From contig NZ_JAAVLW010000003.1 of assembly GCF_013114835.1 (NCBI RefSeq), positions 310,001 to 374,000 on the forward strand: DNA of 64,000 nt, written 5' to 3'. Both the position numbers and the translations under genes were made by a program. This document shows, one piece after another, positions 42,354-50,512 of the stretch. Below the pieces are notes generated by a model. It was not told the origin of the DNA. It ran no database searches and saw nothing but the letters and a program-made list of their open reading frames with translations. This DNA is from Bradyrhizobium archetypum (GTDB taxonomy: Bacteria > Pseudomonadota > Alphaproteobacteria > Rhizobiales > Xanthobacteraceae). Position 1 is the stretch's first letter; every line of letters begins with the position of its first letter.

Positions 42354-43073
42354 TCACTCGTCGCCGCCGAGCATGCTCTCGAGCTTATCGGCCGAATAAT
42401 TCTCGCCAATTGACAGCGCGCAAATCCGTGAGAGCTGCACGTAGGCAAGCCCCGTCTCCTCGGCCCATGCATTGAACTGCGCCTGTACCTTGGCGAGGTC
42501 ACGCTTCGAGGTGACGGTCTCCGCAATGTCGAGCCCGGCGTCGCGCAGGCACAGCACGACGTCGCGGGAGGTAACAAAGCCGTCCCAGCCAAGGAAGCGC
42601 AGCATCATCTGCCCGGTATTGCCGCCGAGCCGGCTGCCGCGCTTGGCCAGCAATTCCAGCAATCCGGCCTCGTCGGATGAGGGCCAGTTGGCGAGGAACT
42701 TGCCGAAGCTGCCGTGCTCCTTGGCGATGTCGCGGACAAAGCTGGCATTGGCGCGCACCGACATGATCTTGGCGCCGTTGCGCACGATGCGCGTGTCCTT
42801 CATCAGTTCGTCCCAGAACTCGTCCGGCTTCAGCGACAGCGGGCCGGGCTTGAAGCCGAGGAACGCCTTCTCGAAGCCCGGCCATTTGCTCTCGATCACG
42901 CTCCAGGCAAAGCCTGCGCAGAACACCCGCTTGGTCATCTCGGCAAGGATGCGGTCATCGCCGAGCCTGGCGAGCGCCTTCGGGTCGGGCTTGGCCGGCA
43001 GCAGCTTGGCCAGCGCCTTGGGCCCGCCCTTGCGCTTCTCGGCGCGGGCGCGAATGGTCTTGAACGCGGTCAC
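42354..43073 (-). CDS. DNA-3-methyladenine glycosylase I family protein
   Basis: A 239-residue base-excision repair glycosylase-like protein. The core of the TagA fold includes VFCAGFAWSVIESKWPGFEK (about 50-69), MKDTRIVRNGAKIMSVRANA (DTRIVRN), and FLGWDGFVTSRDVVLCLRDAG. Zinc-site His/Cys residues of E. coli Tag are not obvious and the protein is somewhat longer, so it belongs to the divergent COG2818-type branch. Stands alone, convergent with the rhodanese gene. Confidence 0.8.
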   Translation of the reverse strand: MTAFKTIRARAEKRKGGPKALAKLLPAKPDPKALARLGDDRILAEMTKRVFCAGFAWSVIESKWPGFEKAFLGFKPGPLSLKPDEFWDELMKDTRIVRNGAKIMSVRANASFVRDIAKEHGSFGKFLANWPSSDEAGLLELLAKRGSRLGGNTGQMMLRFLGWDGFVTSRDVVLCLRDAGLDIAETVTSKRDLAKVQAQFNAWAEETGLAYVQLSRICALSIGENYSADKLESMLGGDE

Positions 43074-43164
43074 GGTGGCTACCCCTCCGTTAAATTCCCC
43101 GACGGCAGTCTAGAAGTGATCGGCTAATCTGCAAAGAATGGGTGGCGTATGGGGTGGATTTCGC

Positions 43165-43281
43165 CTAATGCATCCCCATCTCACTCACATCCGTCGGGTC
43201 GTGCCGCAGCGCGTCGTTCGCGCAAGCTTCGAGCCATTTCGGTTCAGGGCAATATTCGACATTTCCGGCTGATCCAGCCAA
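43165..43281 (-). CDS. possible 38-residue protein
   Basis: The frame reads AGSAGNVEYCPEPKWLEACA followed by NDALRHDPTDVSEMGMH and stops. It has protein-like composition with two Cys and a PEPKW segment, unlike the random frames around it. Only TTG (43281) is available as a start, and no ribosome-binding site is obvious, so it may be a remnant. Lies in the 221-base gap before the helicase gene. Confidence 0.25.
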   Translation of the reverse strand: MAGSAGNVEYCPEPKWLEACANDALRHDPTDVSEMGMH

Positions 43282-43294
43282 CCAGGGACATCTC

Positions 43295-45127
43295 GTGACA
43301 TTTCTGCCCACCCATCCGCCGCTCGCCCGAGCTTTGGCGGAGCGCAATTTCGATCGGCTGACGCCGGTGCAGACGGCGGTGCTGGCCGACGATGCTGACA
43401 GCCGCGACCTCCTGGTTTCGGCGCAGACCGGCTCGGGCAAGACCGTCGCCTATGGCCTGGCGATTGCCGGCGGCCTGCTGGATGGTGCCGAGCGATTCGG
43501 TCGCGCGGCTGCGCCGCTGGCGCTGATCGTGGCGCCGACGCGCGAACTAGCGCTTCAGGTGCATCGCGAGCTCGGCTGGCTTTACCGGCATGCGGATGCC
43601 CGCGTGGTTTCCTGCGTCGGCGGCATGGACCCGCGCCGCGAGCAGCGCGAATTGGCTCAAGGTGCGCACATCGTGGTCGGCACGCCGGGCCGGCTTTGCG
43701 ATCATTTGCGGCGCGGCCGGCTCGATGTCTCGGAATTGAAGGCGATCGTGCTCGACGAGGCCGACGAGATGCTCGATCTCGGTTTTCGCGAGGACATGGA
43801 ATTTATTCTGCAGGCGACGCCGGATAGCCGCCGCACGCTGTTGTTCTCGGCGACCCTGCCACCCGGCATCGTTGCGCTGGCGAAGGAGTATCAGCAGGAC
43901 GCGTTCCGCGTCGAAGTCGCGGGCGACGAGGGCGGCCACGCCGACATCGAATATCGCGCCGTCCGCATCGCCGCCGGGGATGCCGAGCACGCCATCGTCA
44001 ATCTCCTGCGCTTCTTCGAATCGCCGGGCGCGCTGGTATTCTGCAACACGCGTGAGGCGGTGCGGCATCTGCAGGCGACGCTGCTGGAGCGCGGCTTCTC
44101 GGTGGTCGCGCTGTCGGGCGAACTGACACAGAACGAGCGGACCCACGCGCTGCAGGCGCTCCGCGACGGGCGCGTCCGCGTCTGCGTGGCGACCGATGTC
44201 GCCGCCCGCGGCATCGATCTGCCGAAGCTCGATCTTGTCATCCACGCCGATCTGCCGAACGATCCGGAGGTCATGCAACATCGCTCGGGACGCACTGGGC
44301 GGGCCGGCCGCAAGGGTGTCAGCATATTGCTGGTGCCGTCGACCCGGCGTCGCCGCGCCGATATGCTGCTCAAACTCGCCGGCATCGATGCGGCGTGGGG
44401 CATCGCCCCTCAGCCCGACGAGATCCGAAAGCTCGACCAGGAGCGGCTGCTGCGGGACGATGTGTTCACGGCAGACACCACGATTGAGGATCAGGCGCTC
44501 GCGCAGGCGCTGCTTGCCGAACGGCCAGCCGAGCAAATTGCCATCGCGCTGGCTCGGCTCTATCGCGCGCGGTTGCCTTCGCCCGAAGACATTGCCGATC
44601 CCGGCGAGGATCGCGTCAAGTCGCGTGCCGAACGCGCACGGGAGCGGACGGATCGCGCGGGGGAGCGTGGACCGAAGCCCGGAAAATCAGCAGGCCGCCA
44701 TCGCATCGCGGAAGACAGCGTGTGGTTCACCGCAGCGATCGGACGGCGGAAGAACGCCGAAGCGCGCTGGCTGCTGCCGATGCTGTGCCGCCGCGGCAGC
44801 ATCAAGAAGGAGGATGTCGGTGCCATCCGCATTCTCGACACCGTCACCGAATTCGAGATATCCGCGCGTGTCGCGCCCCGCTTCGCCGCCCGAATCCGGC
44901 GACCCGATAAGGAAGACAGCATCCGCATCGAGGCAATGAAAACGGCCCCGTTGCGCGAGGAGGCTCGCGAGAAGGAATGGACACCAAAGCCGCACGGCAA
45001 CAACGCAAGGCGTGCCGACAAGCCCGCGTCCGGCAAGGACACGCGTTACGACACCAAAAGGCGGCGTGAAAGTGAGCCGCCGGCGCACGCCTCCGGAAAG
45101 AAGAAAAAGCAGAAGTTTCGCGGCTGA
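43295..45127 (+). CDS. DEAD-box RNA helicase with DbpA-type RNA-binding domain
   Basis: A 610-residue ATP-dependent RNA helicase. Motif I AQTGSGKT, Ia PTRELA, Ib TPGR, II DEAD, III SAT, IV FCNTR, V ATDVAARGID and VI HRSGRTGRAGRKG are all present (about 45-345). A linker leads to a DbpA/CsdA-like RNA-binding domain (about 475-550: WFTAAIGRRKNAEARWLLPM and GAIRILDTVTEFEISARVA) and a Lys/Arg-rich tail. Starts at GTG. Likely role in ribosome assembly or RNA decay. Confidence 0.93.
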   Translation: MTFLPTHPPLARALAERNFDRLTPVQTAVLADDADSRDLLVSAQTGSGKTVAYGLAIAGGLLDGAERFGRAAAPLALIVAPTRELALQVHRELGWLYRHADARVVSCVGGMDPRREQRELAQGAHIVVGTPGRLCDHLRRGRLDVSELKAIVLDEADEMLDLGFREDMEFILQATPDSRRTLLFSATLPPGIVALAKEYQQDAFRVEVAGDEGGHADIEYRAVRIAAGDAEHAIVNLLRFFESPGALVFCNTREAVRHLQATLLERGFSVVALSGELTQNERTHALQALRDGRVRVCVATDVAARGIDLPKLDLVIHADLPNDPEVMQHRSGRTGRAGRKGVSILLVPSTRRRRADMLLKLAGIDAAWGIAPQPDEIRKLDQERLLRDDVFTADTTIEDQALAQALLAERPAEQIAIALARLYRARLPSPEDIADPGEDRVKSRAERARERTDRAGERGPKPGKSAGRHRIAEDSVWFTAAIGRRKNAEARWLLPMLCRRGSIKKEDVGAIRILDTVTEFEISARVAPRFAARIRRPDKEDSIRIEAMKTAPLREEAREKEWTPKPHGNNARRADKPASGKDTRYDTKRRRESEPPAHASGKKKKQKFRG

Positions 45128-45230
45128 CCGGCCGTTCGATTGCCGGGCTCGAGTGCCGACTACTTAACAGAGATTTCCGCAGGAGTAGTCTAGCTTTGTC
45201 CGCGCATTGAAACGGATGCCGGGAGGTCGT

Positions 45231-45620
45231 ATGGCGAGGACAGTTCTGACGTTGGGAAAGCATTTTGAGGCGACCGTGCCGTTCTCGCTGGGCGTGATCT
45301 CGTCCGGCCGGCTGCTGCACACCGCGGGCATCACGGCGCGCGATGCGGACGGCAATGTCATCGGCGACGGCGATATGCGGGCGCAAGTGACGCAGTGCTT
45401 TGCCAACCTCGCAGACATCCTCGCCAATGCGGCAACGTCTTTCGACAAGGTCGTCAAATTCACCATATTCACGACGGACATCGACCGCTTCAACCGCGAC
45501 ACGCGCGATATCAGGTTTCCCTATTTCAGCGGCCGGCCCGCCGCGACGCTGGTCGAGGTGAGCAAGCTCGTCGATCCGCGGATGCTGGTCGAGATCGAGG
45601 CCATCGTTTGCTTGGATTGA
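45231..45620 (+). CDS. RidA-family enamine/imine deaminase
   Basis: A 129-residue YjgF/RidA fold protein: SLGVISSGRLLHTAGITARD, then QVTQCFANLADILANAATSF and KFTIFTTDIDRF, ending RPAATLVEVSKLVDPRMLVE IEAIV. The catalytic Arg and the Glu of the C-terminal loop are kept (RPAATLVEV, IEA). GGGAGG lies three bases before the ATG. First gene of an operon with an Fe-S oxidoreductase four bases downstream. Confidence 0.88.
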   Translation: MARTVLTLGKHFEATVPFSLGVISSGRLLHTAGITARDADGNVIGDGDMRAQVTQCFANLADILANAATSFDKVVKFTIFTTDIDRFNRDTRDIRFPYFSGRPAATLVEVSKLVDPRMLVEIEAIVCLD

Positions 45621-45624
45621 TGCG

Positions 45625-46956
45625 ATGGACCGCTCGTCGCCGAGGCCACTGGCAGAATTCCTTGCCTCTGAAGCGCAGGCGATCGCCGGCGCCTGCACGA
45701 CGTGCGGAGAATGCGTCAGCGTGTGCCCGGTCATTCCGCATGGCGCCGCCGCGAATGCTCCGGCCGGGCAGGTCGTTGGCGGCATTGTCGGCTTTCTCGG
45801 CGGGCAGGGAGAGCTCGATCCTGTATCGGATGCCTGGACGTCGACCTGCAATGGCTGCGGCCTGTGCATCCCCGTCTGCCCGGCGGGGATCAATCCGCGC
45901 AAGATGCTCACGCTCGCCGGCGCCAGATCGGCGTCGCGCGGATCGAAAACTCCCGAACTGTTTCGCCGGATGTCCCGCGCCATCAGGATTATGGCCGCCA
46001 TGCAGTTGATCCCGGAAGAATTCCGTCGCGTGTTCGTGCCGCCCCGACCGAGGCGCGCCGCGATCGTGTTCTATCTCGGGTGCAACGCACTGCGCACGCC
46101 GCACCTGCTGTTCAATTCGATGGCGCTGCTCGACGCGCTGGGGGCTGACTATGAAGTCGTCGGCGGCCCGTCCTCCTGTTGCGGCGTGATCGCCACCAAA
46201 TGGGAGGGCGAGATCCGAACCGGCGAACGCGTCACCGCGAACGCGATTGATCGCTTCGAAGGCTTCACGCCAGAAAGAGTGCTGAACTGGTGCCCAACGT
46301 GCCAATTGCATCTCGGTGAAACACTGGAAGGCTTCCGCAGGACGACTTACGAGTTCGACCATGTGACCGAATATCTCGTCAGCCGGATCGACGAATTGCG
46401 GAAAAAATTCACGACGCCGATTCCGCGGCGCGTCATCGTCCATGCCCATGTCGGTCGCGCCGATATTTGCCGTAATGTCGATTTGTTGTTGCGCGCCATT
46501 CCGGAGCTGGAAATCATCGAAACTGTCGTTGAGTCCGGATATACCTGCGGCGGCTCAGGCTGCAGCAAGGCGCCGGAGCTGGCCGCCCGCGAACACGGCG
46601 AGCTTCTCGCTCGCGCGCAGGCGACCGGTGCTGAAATCCTGGTTACCCTCCATCATGGCTGTCACGCGGCCTTTGTCGGCAGCGAGGCGCATGGAAAATT
46701 CCGCGTGCTGAACTACACCGATCTGCTCGTCGAGGCGCTCGGCGGCGTGCCCCATTCGGATCGGCTGAAGGAGTTTCGCTTGCTCGATGACTGGCAGATG
46801 ATCGTCGATGAGGGCCGCCCCTATTTGCAGGCCAATGGTCTGGATGTCGATCCGGAATGGCTGAAGCAGCATGGGCCCGCCATTTTTGCGTCGCTGGAAT
46901 TCAAGGGACAGCTTGACTGTTTCGAGAAAGGACATGCTCATGCAAACCCTGCCTGA
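45625..46956 (+). CDS. Fe-S oxidoreductase (HdrD/GlpC/LutA-like, CCG domains)
   Basis: A 443-residue cytosolic or membrane-associated electron carrier. Two [4Fe-4S] ferredoxin motifs are CTTCGECVSVCP (about 24-35) and CNGCGLCIPVCP (about 75-86). The C-terminal half has two CCG-type domains: GGPSSCCGVIATKWEGE with WCPTCQLHLGE, and TCGGSGCSKAPE with LHHGCHAAF. These accept electrons in heterodisulfide reductases, glycerol-3-phosphate and lactate or glycolate oxidases. No flavoprotein partner is adjacent. The Crp gene overlaps its 3' end by 17 bases. Confidence 0.88.
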   Translation: MDRSSPRPLAEFLASEAQAIAGACTTCGECVSVCPVIPHGAAANAPAGQVVGGIVGFLGGQGELDPVSDAWTSTCNGCGLCIPVCPAGINPRKMLTLAGARSASRGSKTPELFRRMSRAIRIMAAMQLIPEEFRRVFVPPRPRRAAIVFYLGCNALRTPHLLFNSMALLDALGADYEVVGGPSSCCGVIATKWEGEIRTGERVTANAIDRFEGFTPERVLNWCPTCQLHLGETLEGFRRTTYEFDHVTEYLVSRIDELRKKFTTPIPRRVIVHAHVGRADICRNVDLLLRAIPELEIIETVVESGYTCGGSGCSKAPELAAREHGELLARAQATGAEILVTLHHGCHAAFVGSEAHGKFRVLNYTDLLVEALGGVPHSDRLKEFRLLDDWQMIVDEGRPYLQANGLDVDPEWLKQHGPAIFASLEFKGQLDCFEKGHAHANPA

Positions 46957-47662
46957 TGCGCGAATGCCCGGCAGAACGCTGTCGCCGAAATGGAGCATCG
47001 CGACCGAAGGGCTGAGCGCCTTGCAGCGGCAGATGCTGCTCGATCGAATGAAGGCCGTGTCGTTCGATCCGAAGCAAGTTCTGTTCGATCAGGGCGAGCC
47101 GAGCGACACGCTGCTGCTCGTCACCGAGGGCAGGGTGCGGCTGTTCCAAACCATGGAGAATGGCGAGGAGTTCACCTTCGGCATCTGCCTGCCCGGCACG
47201 ATCCTGGGGCTCGCGGCGACAGTCACGGGCCAGCCCCGGATATTGTCGGCTGAAGCGCTGGAGGCGGCTACCGCATCGATCATGACGCGTCCTAATTTCC
47301 TGCGTTGTCTGTCGGAAATTCCGCCGTTCCATTGGAACATCACCCGCCTGCTCGCCATCCTCTCGATTGAAAGCATCGAACGCAGCGGGCCGATGGTGCT
47401 GGACCGCGCATCGGTGCGGCTTGGCACAATTCTCAAATCGCTGGCGCGGCCTGAGCACGGCGATGCGACGGAGCCGTCGCTGTCGGTGGTTGGCCTGAGC
47501 CAGCAGGAACTCGCCAAGATGATTGGCGTCAGCCGTAGCTGGGTCGCGATCGCGCTATCCGAATTCGAGCGGCTCGGGCTGATCTCCAAGAGCCGCGGCA
47601 AGATCGTCATCCGCAATGCCAGCCGGCTCGACGGCTTCATTGCCGACGAACGCAATCACTAA
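46940..47662 (+). CDS. Crp/Fnr-family transcriptional regulator
   Basis: A 240-residue regulator: cyclic-nucleotide-like beta-barrel (about 25-130, with VLFDQGEPSDTLLLVTEGRV), dimer helix (about 130-155) and HTH LSQQELAKMIGVSRSWVAIA (about 187-206). The cysteines of Fnr are absent, so an Fe-S sensor is unlikely. An AAAGGA precedes the ATG at 46940 by seven bases; the one at 46934 is too close. It overlaps the Fe-S oxidoreductase gene, so it may autoregulate the operon. Confidence 0.85.
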   Translation: MQTLPDARMPGRTLSPKWSIATEGLSALQRQMLLDRMKAVSFDPKQVLFDQGEPSDTLLLVTEGRVRLFQTMENGEEFTFGICLPGTILGLAATVTGQPRILSAEALEAATASIMTRPNFLRCLSEIPPFHWNITRLLAILSIESIERSGPMVLDRASVRLGTILKSLARPEHGDATEPSLSVVGLSQQELAKMIGVSRSWVAIALSEFERLGLISKSRGKIVIRNASRLDGFIADERNH

Positions 47663-47698
47663 GCCTCAGCCAGCAAACTTGATCAGCACGGGACAGCC

Positions 47699-47986
47699 AT
47701 GAGCGTCTACATCATCGCGCAATTGAAATTCACCCGCCGCGAACGCTACGATCGCTATCAGTCGCGCTTCATGGGCGTGTTCAGCAAATTCAAGGGCAAG
47801 CTCCTAGTCGCGGACGCGCATCCGGTGGTGCTGGAAGGCGAATGGCCGCGCGACAAGGTCGTGATCATGGAATTTCCCGACGACGCCGCAGCGAGGGAAT
47901 TTCAGAATTCGCCGGAATATCAGGAGATATCGGTCGATCGCAAAGCGGGCGCCGACGCGGTCGTGCTAACGGTGAGGGGCCTGTAG
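47699..47986 (+). CDS. DUF1330 family protein
   Basis: A 95-residue dimeric ferredoxin-like fold protein: MSVYIIAQLKFTRRERYDRY, then VVIMEFPDDAAAREFQNSPE and YQEISVDRKAGADAVVLTV. This pattern is DUF1330 (small heme- or ligand-binding-like proteins of unknown role). Last gene of the RidA/Fe-S/Crp group, followed by a terminator. Confidence 0.85.
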   Translation: MSVYIIAQLKFTRRERYDRYQSRFMGVFSKFKGKLLVADAHPVVLEGEWPRDKVVIMEFPDDAAAREFQNSPEYQEISVDRKAGADAVVLTVRGL

Positions 47987-48062
47987 ACGGCGCCCCCCTC
48001 CTCAAGCGTGTCTCAAGGGTTAATCAGGCTTCCTCACATCCATTTGTCTCGCGCGACGGCAA

Positions 48063-48090
48063 GCCTGTGAAATATCTCACAGGCGTTTTT
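48063..48090 (+). terminator. rho-independent terminator
   Basis: GCCTGTGA and TCACAGGC form a perfect 8-bp stem with a 6-base loop, followed by GTTTTT. It lies 77 bases after the DUF1330 stop and ends the RidA-Fe-S-Crp-DUF1330 operon. Confidence 0.8.
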
Positions 48091-48142
48091 CGCGCTCGCT
48101 GACAATTTTCCCGCGCGAAAACACACACGCGGGGCATCAGCA

Positions 48143-48421
48143 ATGCGTACCAACTTCGTTGGAGGCGAGCCCGGGCAACGCACGAAGCGCAAGGGATTTT
48201 TTGCTCGGCTCCTCGAGGCGCTGCATCGGTCGCGGCGCCGCGACGCGATACGGGTGCTGCGCCGTTACCGGCATTTGATGGCCGGGCAGGCGCAGGTGCG
48301 TCCCTCGAAACCAGCGCCGGAATCCCGACAAACCGAGAAGAGCAGCCGAAATGCCCACGGAAGTACGCCCATCCGCGCCGATCGCGCCGCGCGCGAGAAC
48401 TCCAAAACGCGGTTCGCGTGA
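48143..48421 (+). CDS. small basic protein, hypothetical
   Basis: 92 residues, Arg- and Lys-rich. The middle FFARLLEALHRSRRRDAIRV LRRYRHLMAG is an amphipathic helix pair like that of short rhizobial proteins of unknown role; the C-terminal third is low complexity. A GGGG lies eight bases before the ATG. It directly follows the operon terminator on the same strand, 53 bases away, and so needs its own promoter. Confidence 0.45.
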   Translation: MRTNFVGGEPGQRTKRKGFFARLLEALHRSRRRDAIRVLRRYRHLMAGQAQVRPSKPAPESRQTEKSSRNAHGSTPIRADRAARENSKTRFA

Positions 48422-48602
48422 CGTGACGCCATCAAGCTTCACGGCGCTCGCCATCGTCGCCGGTCTGATACTGGTCCTTCATGTCGCCGCCAGCACCGTG
48501 CTTGCCCATCCGCGGGCGCATGCGTCGCCGGCTCCGCCGGACGATGGCGCGACGTGCTTGGGTGATGCGAAGCAGCCGGTGTCATCATTGCCATTTGACT
48601 AA
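48351..48602 (+). CDS. small membrane protein, hypothetical
   Basis: 83 residues with a basic N-terminus (APIAPRARTPKRGSRDV) and one membrane segment (about 30-50, SFTALAIVAGLILVLHVAAS), then a short periplasmic-like Pro/His/Ala tail. It overlaps the 3' end of the preceding small gene by 71 bases in another frame, so translation coupling is possible. Not a recognised family. Confidence 0.4.
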   Translation: MPTEVRPSAPIAPRARTPKRGSRDVTPSSFTALAIVAGLILVLHVAASTVLAHPRAHASPAPPDDGATCLGDAKQPVSSLPFD

Positions 48603-48688
48603 CTTACTCGCTAGGAAAGCACAGTGTAGCCCTTTATTGCCAGCATGAAGGCGCTGGCGCTATCGCTCGGCGGCAAGATCTGTCTTCC

Positions 48689-48841
48689 ATGCCAGCGATC
48701 GGCCTCGCCATCAGCCTGCCGGCGCTGTTTGCGGGTTCCGTGCTCGGCATTGTTGCATTCCGGAACATCGACGAGATCGGGTTTCGCCGGGTCATACTTG
48801 TGCTATTGCTGTAGTCAGGCGCTTCGCTCGCCCTGGCGTGA
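48689..48841 (+). pseudogene. C-terminal remnant of a TauE/SafE (TSUP) permease
   Basis: The frame from 48689 reads PAIGLAISLPALFAGSVLGI VAFRNIDEIGFRRVILVLLL, stops at 48812-48814, then continues SGASLALA. The GxxLG...LFRRVxLVLLLxSG pattern matches the last helix pair of TSUP permeases. There is an in-frame stop and no N-terminal part nearby. The 303-base gap 48603-48905 holds nothing else recognisable. Confidence 0.5.
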
Positions 48842-48905
48842 TTTTTTGTGATCACAGTCGAAGGCTTGCGAAGCCTAGAATCCAACACTATCGGCCGAAA
48901 GAATC

Positions 48906-50162
48906 ATGACCGCACATCAGCGCAACGTCTCCGCCTTGATCGATCCCGTGAAGCTCGACCGCCTCGCTGAAGTCGCGGTCAAGGTCGGCTTGCGGCTGAA
49001 GCCGGGACAGGACCTGCTATTGACCGCGCCCTCGACCGCGCTGCCGCTGGTGCGCCGGATTGCCGAACATGCCTACAAGGCCGGAGCGGGTATCATAACC
49101 CCGTTCCTGTCGGACGAGGAGATCACGCTGGCGCGGTATCGTTACGGCCATAACGAGAGTTTCGATCGCGCCGCCAACTGGCTCTATGAGGGCATGGCGA
49201 TGGCGTTCGGCGCCAACACCGCGCGCCTTGCCATCGTCGGCGATAATCCGATGCTGTTGTCGGGAGAAGATCCGACCAAGGTGGCGCGTGCCAGCAAGGC
49301 CAATTCGATGGCCTATCAGCCGGCGCTGGAAAAGATCGTCAATTTCGAAACCAACTGGAACATCATCGCCTATCCGAGCCCGTCCTGGGCGAAGCAGGTT
49401 TTCCCTGACTTCCCGGAGGATGTCGCGGTGGCGAAGCTGGCGGATGCGATCTTTGCGGCGTCGCGTGTCGATCAGGATGGCGCTGTCGCCGCGTGGGAAA
49501 AGCACAACGCCGTGCTGCGCGAGCGGACCGAGTGGCTGAACGGCCAGCGTTTCCATGCGCTGAAATATTCCGGACCCGGCACCGATCTGACGATCGGCCT
49601 CGCTGACGGCCACGAATGGGAGGGCGGCGCCTCGACGGCGAAGAACGGCATCACCTGCAATGCCAACATTCCGACCGAGGAAGTGTTCACCACGCCGCAT
49701 TGCCGGCGCGTCAGCGGCCATGTCGTCTCGTCCAAGCCACTATCCTATCAGGGCACGCTGATCGACAACATACAGGTCAGGTTCGAGGAAGGCCGCATCG
49801 TCGAAGCCAGGGCCTCGCGCGGCGAGGAGGTGCTGAAGAAGGTGCTCGACACCGACGAGGGCGCGGCGCGTCTCGGTGAAGTAGCGCTGGTGCCGCATTC
49901 CTCACCGATCTCCAAAAGCGGGCTGTTGTTCTTCAACACACTGTTCGATGAGAACGCCGCGTCGCATATCGCGCTCGGGCAATGCTATTCGAAATGCTTT
50001 GTTAACGGCGACAAGCTACCGCCGGAGCAGATCGCGGCGCAAGGCGGCAACAAGAGCCTCATTCATATCGACTGGATGATCGGATCAAGCGAGACCGACA
50101 TCGACGGCATCCACGCCGACGGCAGCCGCGTTCCGGTCATGCGCAAAGGCGAGTGGGCGTAA
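48906..50162 (+). CDS. M29-family aminopeptidase
   Basis: A 418-residue metallo-aminopeptidase of the AmpS/M29 family. The C-terminal metal-site blocks are visible: IPTEEVFTTPHCRRVSGHVV (Glu, His), RLGEVALVPHSSPISKSGLL (Glu and His), NAASHIALGQCY and HIDWMIGSSETDIDGIHADG (His and Asp). The N-terminal half with LKPGQDLLLTAPSTALPLVR is family-typical. Function is general peptide breakdown in the cytosol. Stands alone. Confidence 0.9.
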   Translation: MTAHQRNVSALIDPVKLDRLAEVAVKVGLRLKPGQDLLLTAPSTALPLVRRIAEHAYKAGAGIITPFLSDEEITLARYRYGHNESFDRAANWLYEGMAMAFGANTARLAIVGDNPMLLSGEDPTKVARASKANSMAYQPALEKIVNFETNWNIIAYPSPSWAKQVFPDFPEDVAVAKLADAIFAASRVDQDGAVAAWEKHNAVLRERTEWLNGQRFHALKYSGPGTDLTIGLADGHEWEGGASTAKNGITCNANIPTEEVFTTPHCRRVSGHVVSSKPLSYQGTLIDNIQVRFEEGRIVEARASRGEEVLKKVLDTDEGAARLGEVALVPHSSPISKSGLLFFNTLFDENAASHIALGQCYSKCFVNGDKLPPEQIAAQGGNKSLIHIDWMIGSSETDIDGIHADGSRVPVMRKGEWA

Positions 50163-50173
50163 TCAGTCCAGCT

Positions 50174-50237
50174 TGCCTCGCGGAGTCTGTCCTCGGGTGC
50201 ATTCGCGCAGCCCGTTGGCTCGCAATACGCTGATGAC
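50174..50237. repeat. degenerate palindromic repeat
   Basis: tgcctcgcggagtctgtcct then cgggtgcattcgcgcagccc gttggctcgcaatacg corresponds to the right half of the unit at 62055-62108 (cgcggagcctgtcatcgggc gcgcattcgcgcgacccg) with several substitutions. It lies after the aminopeptidase gene. Confidence 0.45.
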
Positions 50238-50286
50238 TGCCTCTGGTTTCGCTTGCATGCCGTCATATGATCACGCTCGTGATGCA

Positions 50287-50512
50287 TTAGCCCGACAGGC
50301 CGCGGATGAAATCCAGCAGCGTGATATTGACCTGGCTGGGGCGCTCCTGCTGGGTCCAGTGTCCGCAGCCGGGCAGAATTTGCACATCACACAGCTTCGC
50401 AACGACTTGCCTGAGGTTGGTGATGTGCTCTCCAAGCCAGGGGGGGCAGCCATCACCATATCGTGGTCACCGGCGATAAAGAGCGCCGGGACCTTCACAC
50501 CCCCTCGAGAAT
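50287..50512 (-). pseudogene. frameshifted C-terminal fragment of an alpha/beta hydrolase
   Basis: Reading leftwards, VKVPALFIAGDHDMVMAAPP is the acidic-residue strand of epoxide-hydrolase-like enzymes. A run of seven G (plus strand, about 50440-50446) shifts the frame; with one extra base the reading continues as WLGEHITNLRQVVAKLCDVQ then ILPGCGHWTQQERPSQVNIT LLDFIRGLSG and a stop at 50287-50289. The catalytic His is in GCGHWTQ. The N-terminal two thirds are missing and it abuts the MBL gene. Confidence 0.75.
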
